This document shows positions 43,954 through 51,886 of a stretch of DNA of 64,000 nucleotides, piece after piece. A program made the position numbers and the translations under genes. The notes below the pieces were generated by a model, which did no database searches, was not told where the DNA came from, and worked only from the letters and a program-made list of their open reading frames with translations. Source of the stretch: Bradyrhizobium australiense (GTDB lineage Bacteria; Pseudomonadota; Alphaproteobacteria; Rhizobiales; Xanthobacteraceae); NCBI RefSeq assembly GCF_013114825.1, contig NZ_JAAVLX010000010.1, positions 124,001-188,000 of the forward strand, given 5' to 3'. Each line of letters starts with the position of its first letter. The first letter of the stretch is position 1.

Positions 43954-44379
43954 ATGTTTTTTCTGCTTCGCATGGCATTCTGGCTCGGGCTCGTGCTCGT
44001 GCTGTTGCCCAGGGAAAAGACGCCTGAATCGGACAAGGCGCCGCAGATCGGCGCGTCCGAAGCCGTATCGGCTGCGACCGCCGCCGTCTCCGACATGGGC
44101 CAGTTCTGCAAGCGCCAGCCGGCGGCTTGCGAGGTCGGCGGCCAAGCCGCAACCGCGCTCGGCCAGCGCGCCCAGGACGGCGCCCGCCAGTTGTACAAGA
44201 TCATCACCGACAAGAAGCCCGATCCTCCCGCCGTCCCCGACAAGAAGCCCGACCATACCAGCTCGATCGGCACCGAGCCCGAGGCCATCATCGTGAACTC
44301 CTCGCCCACTGACGCACTGACAGAGGACGATGTGGCGATCGAATGGCGCCTGCCGCGAACGCCATTGGCCTCAAAATAA
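43954..44379 (+). CDS. DUF5330 family membrane-anchored protein
   Basis: A 141-residue protein that starts with a hydrophobic anchor (MFFLLRMAFWLGLVLVLL) and continues as a periplasmic or cytoplasmic low-complexity domain, with a Cys pair in DMGQFCKRQPAACEVGG that may form a disulfide. The pattern fits DUF5330, a rhizobial family without known function. It is followed by sufE after 83 bases. It lies downstream of an AT-rich region with GANTC sites. Confidence 0.85.
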   Translation: MFFLLRMAFWLGLVLVLLPREKTPESDKAPQIGASEAVSAATAAVSDMGQFCKRQPAACEVGGQAATALGQRAQDGARQLYKIITDKKPDPPAVPDKKPDHTSSIGTEPEAIIVNSSPTDALTEDDVAIEWRLPRTPLASK

Positions 44380-44462
44380 GGCCGCGGAACCCGTTCCATT
44401 TCCGTCGCTTTCGGTCCGCCCGCATCCTATATAAGGCCTTAAGGAAACGGACGCGGGCCACG

Positions 44463-44891
44463 ATGACGATCGACGAAATCAGGGACAATTTCGAGCTGCT
44501 GGAGGAATGGGACGACCGCTACCGGTACGTCATCGAACTCGGCCGCACGCTTGATCCGATGCCGGAGGCCGAGCATTCCGCCGAGAACAAGGTCAATGGC
44601 TGCGTCAGCCAGGTCTGGCTTTCCAGGCAGATCGACCGCAGCGGCAACGGCGAACCGCGGCTGAAGTATTTGGGAGATAGCGACGCCCACATCGTGCGGG
44701 GGCTGATCGCGATCCTGCTCACGCTGTATTCCGGCCGCACGCCGCGACAGATCCTGGCAACGGACGCGCTGGCCGTGTTCGACGAATTCGGATTTCGCGA
44801 GCACCTGACGCCGCAGCGTTCCAACGGCCTGCGCTCCATGGTCGAGCGCATCCGCTCGGATGCGCGCGAGGCGCTCGCCGCGGCTTCCTGA
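44463..44891 (+). CDS. sufE: SufE, cysteine desulfurase sulfur acceptor
   Basis: A 142-residue SufE protein that accepts sulfur from SufS and hands it to the SufBCD scaffold for iron-sulfur cluster assembly. The sulfur-carrying Cys lies in NKVNGCVSQVWL near residue 42, with the family's DRYRYVIELGRTL word before it and a C-terminal helical half (DEFGFREHLTPQRSNGLRSM). The ATG at 44463 is correct; the open frame starts 120 bases earlier inside the previous gene. The other suf genes are not in the window, as is usual for this lone sufE of rhizobia. Confidence 0.95.
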   Translation: MTIDEIRDNFELLEEWDDRYRYVIELGRTLDPMPEAEHSAENKVNGCVSQVWLSRQIDRSGNGEPRLKYLGDSDAHIVRGLIAILLTLYSGRTPRQILATDALAVFDEFGFREHLTPQRSNGLRSMVERIRSDAREALAAAS

Positions 44892-44903
44892 CGTCTCGCG
44901 AAG

Positions 44904-45317
44904 CTATTTCCGTTTCCGCGCCTGCTGGCCGAGCCCCATCTTCTTGGCGAGTTGCGAACGCGCCACTGCGTAATTCGGTGCCACCATGGGATAATCCGGC
45001 GGCAGGCCCCATTTGTCGCGGTATTGCTCCGGCGTCATGTTGTACTGCGTGCGCAGATGGCGCTTCAGCGACTTGAAGCGCTTGCCGTCCTCCAGGCAGA
45101 CCAGATATTCCGGTGTCATCGATTTCTTCACCGATACCGCCGGCTTGGCCGGCTCGAGCGGCGTCTCGGGGCGGCCGCTCGACACCCGCATCAGCGCGGC
45201 ATGGACCTGGCTGATCAGGTTCGGGATTTCCGAGGCTTGGGTCGGATTGTTGCTGAGATAGGCCGAAACGATGTTGGCGGTCAGTTCGACGGGCGTTTTG
45301 CCGGCGGAATCGGTCAT
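44904..45317 (-). CDS. MucR/Ros family transcription regulator
   Basis: A 137-residue MucR/Ros protein. It has an N-terminal helical region for oligomerisation and the C-terminal zinc-finger-like DNA-binding domain from residue about 70 (YLVCLEDGKRFKSLKRHLRT, then QYNMTPEQYRDKWGLPPDYP). Relative to Ros (C-x2-C...H-x4-H), the second Cys is Asp and the final His position is replaced (HLRTQY), as seen in Bradyrhizobium members. MucR proteins silence AT-rich promoters and control surface polysaccharide, motility and cell-cycle genes. It converges with sufE, 12 bases between stops. Confidence 0.94.
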   Translation of the reverse strand: MTDSAGKTPVELTANIVSAYLSNNPTQASEIPNLISQVHAALMRVSSGRPETPLEPAKPAVSVKKSMTPEYLVCLEDGKRFKSLKRHLRTQYNMTPEQYRDKWGLPPDYPMVAPNYAVARSQLAKKMGLGQQARKRK

Positions 45318-45489
45318 GGCTCAACCTTCTGGGATCACGATACATCTGTACGATTCGGACAATATCCAACCGCGCCTATACATCGGCGGAATGCTGTACA
45401 ACTTGGCTCATATGAACGAAGTGCCGGGAAATTGACAAGAACGGCGCTGTTTTATTTCTAACAGTCATGTTCCGGCAAGTATTGCCAGG

Positions 45490-46368
45490 TCAGGGCCGCT
45501 GATTGAGATGCGCGCGTAGTTCGTCAATCGACGCGAAGCGCATCATTCCCTCCGGCATCTGGGCCTCAATCGAACCGTCGGAATAGAGCGAATAGGCCAT
45601 GCCGTCGACGACGCCGGACTTCAACACCGTCACCGCCGGCTGATCCTCCGTGCGCACCGGCCCGCCATTGGTCTCGGCAAACGGCGGAGACGTGCGGCCG
45701 CCGCGCCGCTGCAGCGGCGTCTCAGCCGGCTTTGCCCCTTCCGCCTTCGGCCAGGTATCTTCGAATGATGCCGACGCGGGTTCGGCCGGTTCAACTGGCG
45801 GCACGATGGGCGGATTGGGGCGAAGCTCAGATGACAACAGATCCGGCGGCAACGGCTCGCTGGACCGCGCCTGCGCTCGCTCGCGTTCTCTTCGCGACGT
45901 CGAGGAAAACAGCAAATTGCGCTTCGGTTTCGGAGCCGACGCTGCGGGTTCGGGGTGTGTCGGTTCCGGTATCGGATGATCCCGCAAGACAACCTCATTC
46001 TGCCAAGGCGGCGGCGCCGCTGGTGAGAAAGGCGGCGGTGCCGCTGGAGAGAATGATCCGGGACCAGCGGGCTGATTGGCGGCCGGGAAACCGCCGCCGA
46101 AGGGAGCAGAATCCCCCGTCGCGACAGGAAGCACCACGGCCTCACCGCCCGTTTCAGGCACGCCAGCGCCGAGCCGGCGTGCAACGTTCTTCAGCTCCCG
46201 GACCGCTATCCAGAGCGCGAGCATGATCGCGCCGGTGCAGACGCCGATCACGCCGGCGATGATCAGCGTGTTGCCGGTACTGAATTCTTTGATCGGGATC
46301 CCGAAGCCGATCGCCAACAGCCCCGCCAAAACGAGGCCGATCGCGGCGACCAACATGACAACCATCAT
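45490..46368 (-). CDS. Pro-rich membrane protein of unknown function (292 aa)
   Basis: Two membrane segments at the N-terminus (MMVVMLVAAIGLVLAGLLAI and LIIAGVIGVCTGAIMLALWI) are followed by a long cytoplasmic or periplasmic region rich in Pro, Ala, Glu and Arg, and a small conserved C-terminal part (GVVDGMAYSLYSDGSIEAQM then MRFASIDELRAHLNQRP). The last 60 residues look structured and resemble a domain shared by rhizobial membrane proteins. No enzyme motif. I do not recognise the family. It is 172 bases upstream of mucR on the same strand. Confidence 0.75.
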   Translation of the reverse strand: MMVVMLVAAIGLVLAGLLAIGFGIPIKEFSTGNTLIIAGVIGVCTGAIMLALWIAVRELKNVARRLGAGVPETGGEAVVLPVATGDSAPFGGGFPAANQPAGPGSFSPAAPPPFSPAAPPPWQNEVVLRDHPIPEPTHPEPAASAPKPKRNLLFSSTSRRERERAQARSSEPLPPDLLSSELRPNPPIVPPVEPAEPASASFEDTWPKAEGAKPAETPLQRRGGRTSPPFAETNGGPVRTEDQPAVTVLKSGVVDGMAYSLYSDGSIEAQMPEGMMRFASIDELRAHLNQRP

Positions 46369-46711
46369 TGAACTAACCCCTCAGCCGCGCCCGAAGGCTC
46401 GCAAGCCGCCCAACGCCACGATACCGTCATATTGTGCGCATCGCCACCCGCGAATTGCACACAGGGTTCCGCATGGCGTTGTTCGGTTGCAGGAATCCCG
46501 TTGCGAGTGTTTCGTGCCATTCAGGTGCCGTTCACCCCGGCGCCCGTAGTTTTACCGCCTACCAATTACTGCCCTTTTGTTGCATTGCATCAGGGATTTA
46601 AGCCACAATTCCCAATTACTTGGAAATGGAACTGAGCTATATGGGTACCCGGGGAATGAGGCTCAAGAATATCCAAGCTGGGCCATAGGGGACTCTGGGT
46701 TACCAATCGCC
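46369..46711. other. Intergenic region, 343 bases
   Basis: Divergent region between the Pro-rich membrane protein and the glycosyltransferase. The half towards the glycosyltransferase is AT-richer than its surroundings, with repeated CAATTACT/CCAATTAC words (46561-46569 and 46610-46617) that might be binding sites. An open frame runs from 46577 into the glycosyltransferase gene but its first 45 codons do not look like protein. No terminator, RNA gene or known operator is seen. Confidence 0.45.
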
Positions 46712-48361
46712 ATGTCATCCATCACGACTTCTGCTCTCGATACGCCATTGCGGCGCTCGGTGGAGCGGACCTGTGACGACCTTGCCATCTTCGTGCTGGC
46801 CGTGGTCGCCCTCGTCGCGGGCCTGACCTTCCGCGATTATGGGCTGGGCTGGGACGACTACACGCACGCCGAATATGCCGATCTGCTGCTGCGGATGTAC
46901 GGTTCCGGCTTCAAGGACACCGGCGCGCTGTCGTTCGCCAATCTTTATATGTATGGCGGCGGCTTCGACATGGCGGCGGCCCTGCTGCACAAGATAATCC
47001 CGCTCGAATTGTTCGAAACGCGCCGCCTGCTCGGCGCCGTCGTCGGCCTGATCGGCCTTGCCGTGACCTGGCGGCTGGCACGGCGCGTCGGCGGCCCGCT
47101 TGCCGGGCTCGCGACGCTATTGCTGCTGGCGCTGTGCCCGACCTTCTACGGGCACATGTTCATGAACCCGAAAGACGCGCCGTTTGCCGTCGCGATGGTG
47201 ATCCTGATCCTGGGTCTGGTGCGCCTGGCCGAGGAGTATCCCGCGCCCTCACCGCGAACCATCCTGATCGTAGGGCTCGGCGCCGGCCTCTCGATCGGCT
47301 GCCGGATTCTCGGCGGGCTGGCGCTGGTCTATGCGATTGTGGGCTTCGTCCCGCTGTTGATCGAGGAAGTTCGTAGCCAAGGATCGCGCGAGGCGATCCG
47401 CCGCTTCGCCCATGTCCTGTACGTACTGCTGCCAGGCCTCGTGCTCGGATACCTGATCATGGGCCTGGTGTGGCCGTGGTCGATCATGGAGCCGGACCAT
47501 CCCTTCAAGGCGCTGACCTATTTCTCGCATTTCTTCGAAAAGCCGTGGAAGGAAATGTTTGACGGGGCGCTGGTATCGGTACCGGACATGCCCTGGTCCT
47601 ACCTCCCGACGCTGTTCGCGCTGCAGCTTCCCGAGATATTACTCGCACTTCTGCTCGCCGGCGTCGTCGGCAGTTTCATGTCGCTGTCGCGCGTGGACGT
47701 GTCAGCCCGCCGCAAGACCATCTTCCTGATGCTAACGCTGGCGGCCAGCCTGCCGCTGTTGATCGCGATGGTGAAGCGGCCGGCGCTCTACAACGGCATT
47801 CGGCATTTCGTTTTCGTCATTCCGCCGATGGCCGTGCTCGCCGGCGTATCGTTCGCCTGGGGCATGAACTGGCTGAAGAACAATCACCGGCGCTGGCAAC
47901 CAGCCGCGCTGGCGGTGTTCGCGTTCGGCCTGCTGTTGCCGCTCAGCGAGATGATCCGCCTGCACCCTTACGAGTACACTCACTTTAACCACATCGCCGG
48001 CACCGTTCGCAGCGCCGACAGTCTGTTCATGCTGGATTATTGGGGGCTGGCGCTGAAGCAGGCATCCGACGGACTGCGTGAAGAGCTCGTCGAGCGCCAG
48101 GAATCGCCGCCGCAGGGGCGCAAATGGAAGGTCGCGGTGTGCGGCCCGCAGCGCCCGGCGCAGGTGGCGCTCGGTCCCGACTTCACGATCGGCTGGGACA
48201 GCCAGTCCGCCGATTTCGCGATGACGTTGGGCGAGTTCTACTGCAAGGGCCTCACCGCGCCGGTCATGGTGGAAATCAAGCGGGACGATGTCGTGTTCGC
48301 GCGCGTCTACGACATCCGCGGCCGCGCCATCTCGACGCTCTTGGCCATTCCGGCGCCTTAA
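46712..48361 (+). CDS. Membrane glycosyltransferase, GT39/ArnT-like
   Basis: A 549-residue polytopic membrane protein. The first periplasmic loop has the acidic word GLGWDDYTHAEYADLL, as in GT-C glycosyltransferases that use lipid-phosphate sugar donors (PMT_2/ArnT type), followed by about ten membrane segments and a C-terminal periplasmic domain. ATG 46712 (MSSITTSAL) is the natural start. It probably transfers a sugar to an envelope polymer or lipid; acceptor and sugar are unknown. It lies 104 bases before the aldolase gene on the same strand. Confidence 0.85.
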   Translation: MSSITTSALDTPLRRSVERTCDDLAIFVLAVVALVAGLTFRDYGLGWDDYTHAEYADLLLRMYGSGFKDTGALSFANLYMYGGGFDMAAALLHKIIPLELFETRRLLGAVVGLIGLAVTWRLARRVGGPLAGLATLLLLALCPTFYGHMFMNPKDAPFAVAMVILILGLVRLAEEYPAPSPRTILIVGLGAGLSIGCRILGGLALVYAIVGFVPLLIEEVRSQGSREAIRRFAHVLYVLLPGLVLGYLIMGLVWPWSIMEPDHPFKALTYFSHFFEKPWKEMFDGALVSVPDMPWSYLPTLFALQLPEILLALLLAGVVGSFMSLSRVDVSARRKTIFLMLTLAASLPLLIAMVKRPALYNGIRHFVFVIPPMAVLAGVSFAWGMNWLKNNHRRWQPAALAVFAFGLLLPLSEMIRLHPYEYTHFNHIAGTVRSADSLFMLDYWGLALKQASDGLREELVERQESPPQGRKWKVAVCGPQRPAQVALGPDFTIGWDSQSADFAMTLGEFYCKGLTAPVMVEIKRDDVVFARVYDIRGRAISTLLAIPAP

Positions 48362-48465
48362 GTCCGCAAGGGCATAACTGCTACCCGTGCTGCCTGCCTT
48401 GCTGACCGTCCGGCACAGAGCTAGGCTCGCCCTCGAAATCGACAATTCACGGGAGAGAGCACGCC

Positions 48466-49245
48466 ATGTCGCCAGCCGAAGCTCGCCTGAAACAAGTTCC
48501 ATCCGGCATGACCGACGACGAGTGGAACCAGCGCGTCAATCTCGCCGCCTGCTATCGCCTCGTCGCGCTCTATGGCTGGGACGACCTGGTCGACACCCAC
48601 ATCTCGGCGCGCGTGCCCGGCCCCGATCATCACTTCCTGATCAACCCCTACGGGCTGATGTTCGAGGAAATCACGGCGTCGAGCGTGGTGAAGGTCGATC
48701 TTCACGGTAACCAGCTCAGCGAGAGCGAGTACAGCATCAACCCGGCGGGCTTCACCATCCATTCGGCGATCCACGAGGTGCGCGAGGACGCCGGCTGCGT
48801 GCTCCATCTGCACACGCCCGACGGAACGGCGGTGGCGAGCTGCATGGAGGGCCTGTTACCGATGAACCAGACCGCGCAGTTCGTTACCCACGACCTCGCC
48901 TACCACGATTACGAGGGCGTGGCGCTGGACCACGACGAACGCCCGCGGCTGCAGAAGGATCTCGGCAACAAGAACCACATGCTGCTGCGCAATCATGGCA
49001 CGCTGACGGTCGGCCGTTCGGTCGCCTCCGCCTTCGAGCGCATGTACCATCTGGAGCGGGCCTGCACGATGCAGGTGCGCACGCGCATGCTGGGCCCGAC
49101 CGCCTATCCGATCGAGCAGGCCGTGATCGATAAGAACGAGCGGTTGTTCGCCAATGCCGATTTCGCGGAACGGCGCTCGACCGAGCTGGTATGGCCGCCG
49201 CTCTTGCGCAAGCTCGATCGGATCGATCCGAGCTACAAGACTTGA
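48466..49245 (+). CDS. Class II aldolase/adducin family protein
   Basis: A 259-residue enzyme of the fuculose-aldolase/ribulose-epimerase family, usually a zinc-dependent sugar-phosphate aldolase or decarboxylase. Conserved parts are WDDLVDTHISARVPG, the metal-binding CVLHLHTPDGTAV (two His) and KNHMLLRNHGTLTVG with a third His, plus the conserved Asn/Gly loop around DHHFLINPYGLMFEE. The substrate is unknown. The epimerase that follows is 31 bases away, and the two may act on the same sugar. Confidence 0.9.
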   Translation: MSPAEARLKQVPSGMTDDEWNQRVNLAACYRLVALYGWDDLVDTHISARVPGPDHHFLINPYGLMFEEITASSVVKVDLHGNQLSESEYSINPAGFTIHSAIHEVREDAGCVLHLHTPDGTAVASCMEGLLPMNQTAQFVTHDLAYHDYEGVALDHDERPRLQKDLGNKNHMLLRNHGTLTVGRSVASAFERMYHLERACTMQVRTRMLGPTAYPIEQAVIDKNERLFANADFAERRSTELVWPPLLRKLDRIDPSYKT

Positions 49246-49276
49246 ACCCGGCGAGCACTCGAAAGGTTCTGGCGGC

Positions 49277-50260
49277 GTGACCGTACTGGTGACCGGCAGC
49301 TCCGGCCATTTGGGCGAGGCGCTGATGCGTACGTTGCAGGCGCAGCGGCGCGAGGTCCTTGGCATCGATATTCTGCCTGGCGCGTTCACCCACCAAATAG
49401 GCTCGATCACCGACCGCACTTTAGTGCGTCGTTGCATGAAGGGCGTCAAGACCGTGCTGCACGCCGCGACACTGCACAAGCCGCATGTGGCTACCCACCG
49501 CCGTCAGGACTTCGTCGACGTCAATATCACCGGCACGCTGAATTTGCTCGAAGAAGCTGCCGCAGTTGGCGTCACGGCATTTGTCTACACCAGCACTACG
49601 AGCGTCTTCGGCGATGCGCTGGTGCCGCCGCCGGGCGAGCCGGCGGCTTGGATAACCGAAGACGTCGCGGCGGTGCCCAAGAACATCTATGGCGTCACCA
49701 AGGCGGCCGCGGAGGATCTGTGCCAGCTGTTTGCGCGCAATCACTCGCTTCGCACCATCGTGCTGCGCACCTCGCGCTTCTTTCCCGAAGAGGATGACAA
49801 TCGCGCGACACGCGAGGCCTACACCGACGCCAACATCAAGACCAACGAGTTCCTGTATCGCCGCGTCGATATCGAAGACGTGGTCAACGCGCACCTGCTG
49901 GCCGCCGATCGCGCGCCATCGACCGGTTTCGCCAAATACATCATCAGCGCCACCACGCCATTTTCGCGTCACGACGCGGTGGAACTGCGCAACGACGCGC
50001 CCCGTCTGGTGCGCCGTTACGTGCCGGAGTTTTATGCCGAATTTGCGCGCCGCGGCTGGACGATGATTCCACGCATCGATCGCGTCTACGTCAACGACCG
50101 CGCCCGAGCCGAACTCGGCTGGCAGCCGCGCCATGATTTCCGCGCGCTGGTCGCGCGGCTGCGAGCCGGCGGGGATATCCGCAGTGCCCTCGCGCGCGAG
50201 GTTGGCAGCAAGGGCTATCACGACCGGGTCTTTCGCGAGGGGCCCTACCCGGTGGAGTGA
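49277..50260 (+). CDS. NAD-dependent epimerase/dehydratase (extended SDR)
   Basis: A 327-residue extended short-chain dehydrogenase. It shows the Rossmann motif VTGSSGHLGEAL, an acidic residue after beta2 (LGIDILPG), the active-site Thr/Ser (VYTSTTSVFG) and the catalytic YXXXK as YGVTKAAAE. GTG 49277 is used; the frame is open 123 bases further upstream within the aldolase gene, but the Rossmann motif begins only here. It would act on a nucleotide sugar or sugar acid. A clear terminator follows. Confidence 0.92.
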   Translation: MTVLVTGSSGHLGEALMRTLQAQRREVLGIDILPGAFTHQIGSITDRTLVRRCMKGVKTVLHAATLHKPHVATHRRQDFVDVNITGTLNLLEEAAAVGVTAFVYTSTTSVFGDALVPPPGEPAAWITEDVAAVPKNIYGVTKAAAEDLCQLFARNHSLRTIVLRTSRFFPEEDDNRATREAYTDANIKTNEFLYRRVDIEDVVNAHLLAADRAPSTGFAKYIISATTPFSRHDAVELRNDAPRLVRRYVPEFYAEFARRGWTMIPRIDRVYVNDRARAELGWQPRHDFRALVARLRAGGDIRSALAREVGSKGYHDRVFREGPYPVE

Positions 50261-50340
50261 GCGCGCGAGAGATATCCGGTGGACAGGCAGCGCGGATGCG
50301 CTAAACTCCCAGCTACACACCCTCTACACGTTCGGAATCA

Positions 50341-50370
50341 AAACGCCGTCCAATCCCGGACGGCGTTTTT
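50341..50370 (+). terminator. Rho-independent terminator after the epimerase gene
   Basis: AAACGCCGTCC (50341-50351), loop AATCCC, GGACGGCGTTT (50358-50368) makes an 11-bp stem followed by a run of T (50366-50370). It lies about 80 bases downstream of the epimerase stop, on the plus strand. Confidence 0.93.
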
Positions 50371-50386
50371 ATTTGGTGGGTGCTTC

Positions 50387-50423
50387 GTAGGATGGGTAGA
50401 GCGGAACGCTCTACCCATCCTAC
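50387..50423. repeat. Perfect 17-bp inverted repeat at the 3' end of the M20 peptidase gene
   Basis: GTAGGATGGGTAGAGCG (50387-50403), loop GAA, CGCTCTACCCATCCTAC (50407-50423): a perfect 17-bp hairpin. Elements of this type (GGATGGGTAGAGC) are frequent in Bradyrhizobium intergenic DNA, from memory. The stop codon of the peptidase gene (50420-50422) is inside it. It sits 17 bases beyond the plus-strand terminator, so the two convergent genes share a compact structured 3' end. Confidence 0.8.
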
Positions 50424-51826
50424 ACATCCTTCGCCTCCGCGAACGCTCCCAATATCCTTGCCCAGGAGCGGATGCCCTTGTGGTAGCTCTTGAGATCGTA
50501 CTTCTCGTTCGGCGAATGGATGTTGTCGTCGTCGAGGCCGAAGCCGACCAGCACGCTGTCGAGGCCGAGCGTGCGCTTGAAGTCCGCCACGATTGGGATC
50601 GAGGCGCCCGAGCCGATCAGGAGCGCTTCCTTGCCCCACTCGTCCGTCAACGCGCGCTTGGCCGCCGCCAGCGGCTTCATGTTCCAGTCGAGCGCAATCG
50701 CCGGCGCGTTGGAATGGTCGGTGAATTCGGCCTTGCAATCGGCGGGCACGCGCGCACGGACATAGTCGCGGAAGGCGTTGCGGATCTTTTCCGGGTTCTG
50801 CCCCTCCACGAGGCGGAACGAAACTTTTGCGGAAGCTTCCGCCGGAATGACGGTCTTGGAGCCCTCGCCCGTGTAGCCGCCGATGATGCCGTTGATGTCG
50901 CAGGTCGGGCGCGAGGAAACCTGCTCGATCAGCAGGCGATCCTTCTCACCGGCCGGAATGGAGAGGCCAATCGGCTTCAGGAACGATTCCGGCGTGAGGT
51001 TGAGATTCTTCCACTGCGCCAGGATGTCCGGCGGCAAGTCCTTCACGCCATCGTAGAATCCGGGAATGGTGATGTGGCCATTCTCGTCATGCAGGCCGCC
51101 GAGAATGTTAGTCAGCACCCGGATCGGGTTGCGTGCGCCGCCGCCAAAGATGCCGGAATGCAGGTCGCGATTGGCGGCCTTGATCTTGACCTCGTCATAG
51201 ACGAGCCCGCGCAGCGAAGTCGTGATCGCCGGCGTGTTCTGGTCCCACATGCCGGTGTCGCAGACCAGCGCGAAATCGGCGGCAAGGTCGGCCTTGTTCG
51301 CTTCCAGGAACGGCACGAAGTTTTTCGATCCGATTTCCTCTTCACCCTCGATGATGATGGTGACGTCGACCGGCAGCGAGCCTGTGACCTTCTTCCAGGC
51401 GCGACAGGCTTCGAGGAAAGTCATCAACTGGCCCTTGTCATCCTCCGCACCGCGCGCGACGATGATCTTGCGGCCATCGGCATGGTCGGTGACGACGGGC
51501 TCGAACGGCGGCCGGTGCCACAGATTGAGTGGATCGACAGGCTGCACATCGTAATGCCCGTAGAACAGAACGTGCGGCCGGCCATCGGTGCTGCCGTTCG
51601 CTTTGGCGACGATCGCGGGATGCCCCGCCGTCGGCCTCACCTCGGCCTTGAAGCCGAGCGTCGCAATATCCTTCGCCAAATGATCGGCAGCCGCCTTGCA
51701 ATCGCCGACAAAAGCCGGATCGGCCGAGATCGACTTGATCCGCAACAGCGCAAACAGCCGTTCGAGGCTGTTGTCGAAATCGGCGTCGATGTGATCGAGG
51801 ACCGGCTGGATCTTGGCGTTGGACAT
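50420..51826 (-). CDS. M20 family dipeptidase (metallopeptidase)
   Basis: A 468-residue cytosolic zinc dipeptidase of the CNDP/PepV-like branch. The first metal His is in VLFYGHYDVQPV, the bridging Asp in GAEDDKGQL, the catalytic Glu pair in IIEGEEEIGS, a further Asp in VCDTGMW and the last His in NIHSPNEKYDLKS. The dimerisation domain is about residues 210-360. Its stop lies inside a perfect 17-bp inverted repeat. It is likely monocistronic; the next minus-strand gene upstream is 60 bases away. Role: peptide or N-acyl amino acid hydrolysis. Confidence 0.94.
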   Translation of the reverse strand: MSNAKIQPVLDHIDADFDNSLERLFALLRIKSISADPAFVGDCKAAADHLAKDIATLGFKAEVRPTAGHPAIVAKANGSTDGRPHVLFYGHYDVQPVDPLNLWHRPPFEPVVTDHADGRKIIVARGAEDDKGQLMTFLEACRAWKKVTGSLPVDVTIIIEGEEEIGSKNFVPFLEANKADLAADFALVCDTGMWDQNTPAITTSLRGLVYDEVKIKAANRDLHSGIFGGGARNPIRVLTNILGGLHDENGHITIPGFYDGVKDLPPDILAQWKNLNLTPESFLKPIGLSIPAGEKDRLLIEQVSSRPTCDINGIIGGYTGEGSKTVIPAEASAKVSFRLVEGQNPEKIRNAFRDYVRARVPADCKAEFTDHSNAPAIALDWNMKPLAAAKRALTDEWGKEALLIGSGASIPIVADFKRTLGLDSVLVGFGLDDDNIHSPNEKYDLKSYHKGIRSWARILGAFAEAKDV

Positions 51827-51886
51827 GGCTGATTATCCTTGGCTGTAGGCCTTGCTGTTGGCATCGAGTTGTAGCTTGCCCGTAGC

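Noticed and set aside
46429..46500. Sigma-54 promoter (TGGC-N-TTGCA) before the glycosyltransferase gene
   Set aside because: The TGGCGT and TTGCA words are separated by 7 rather than 5 bases, so GG and GC are not at the required distance.
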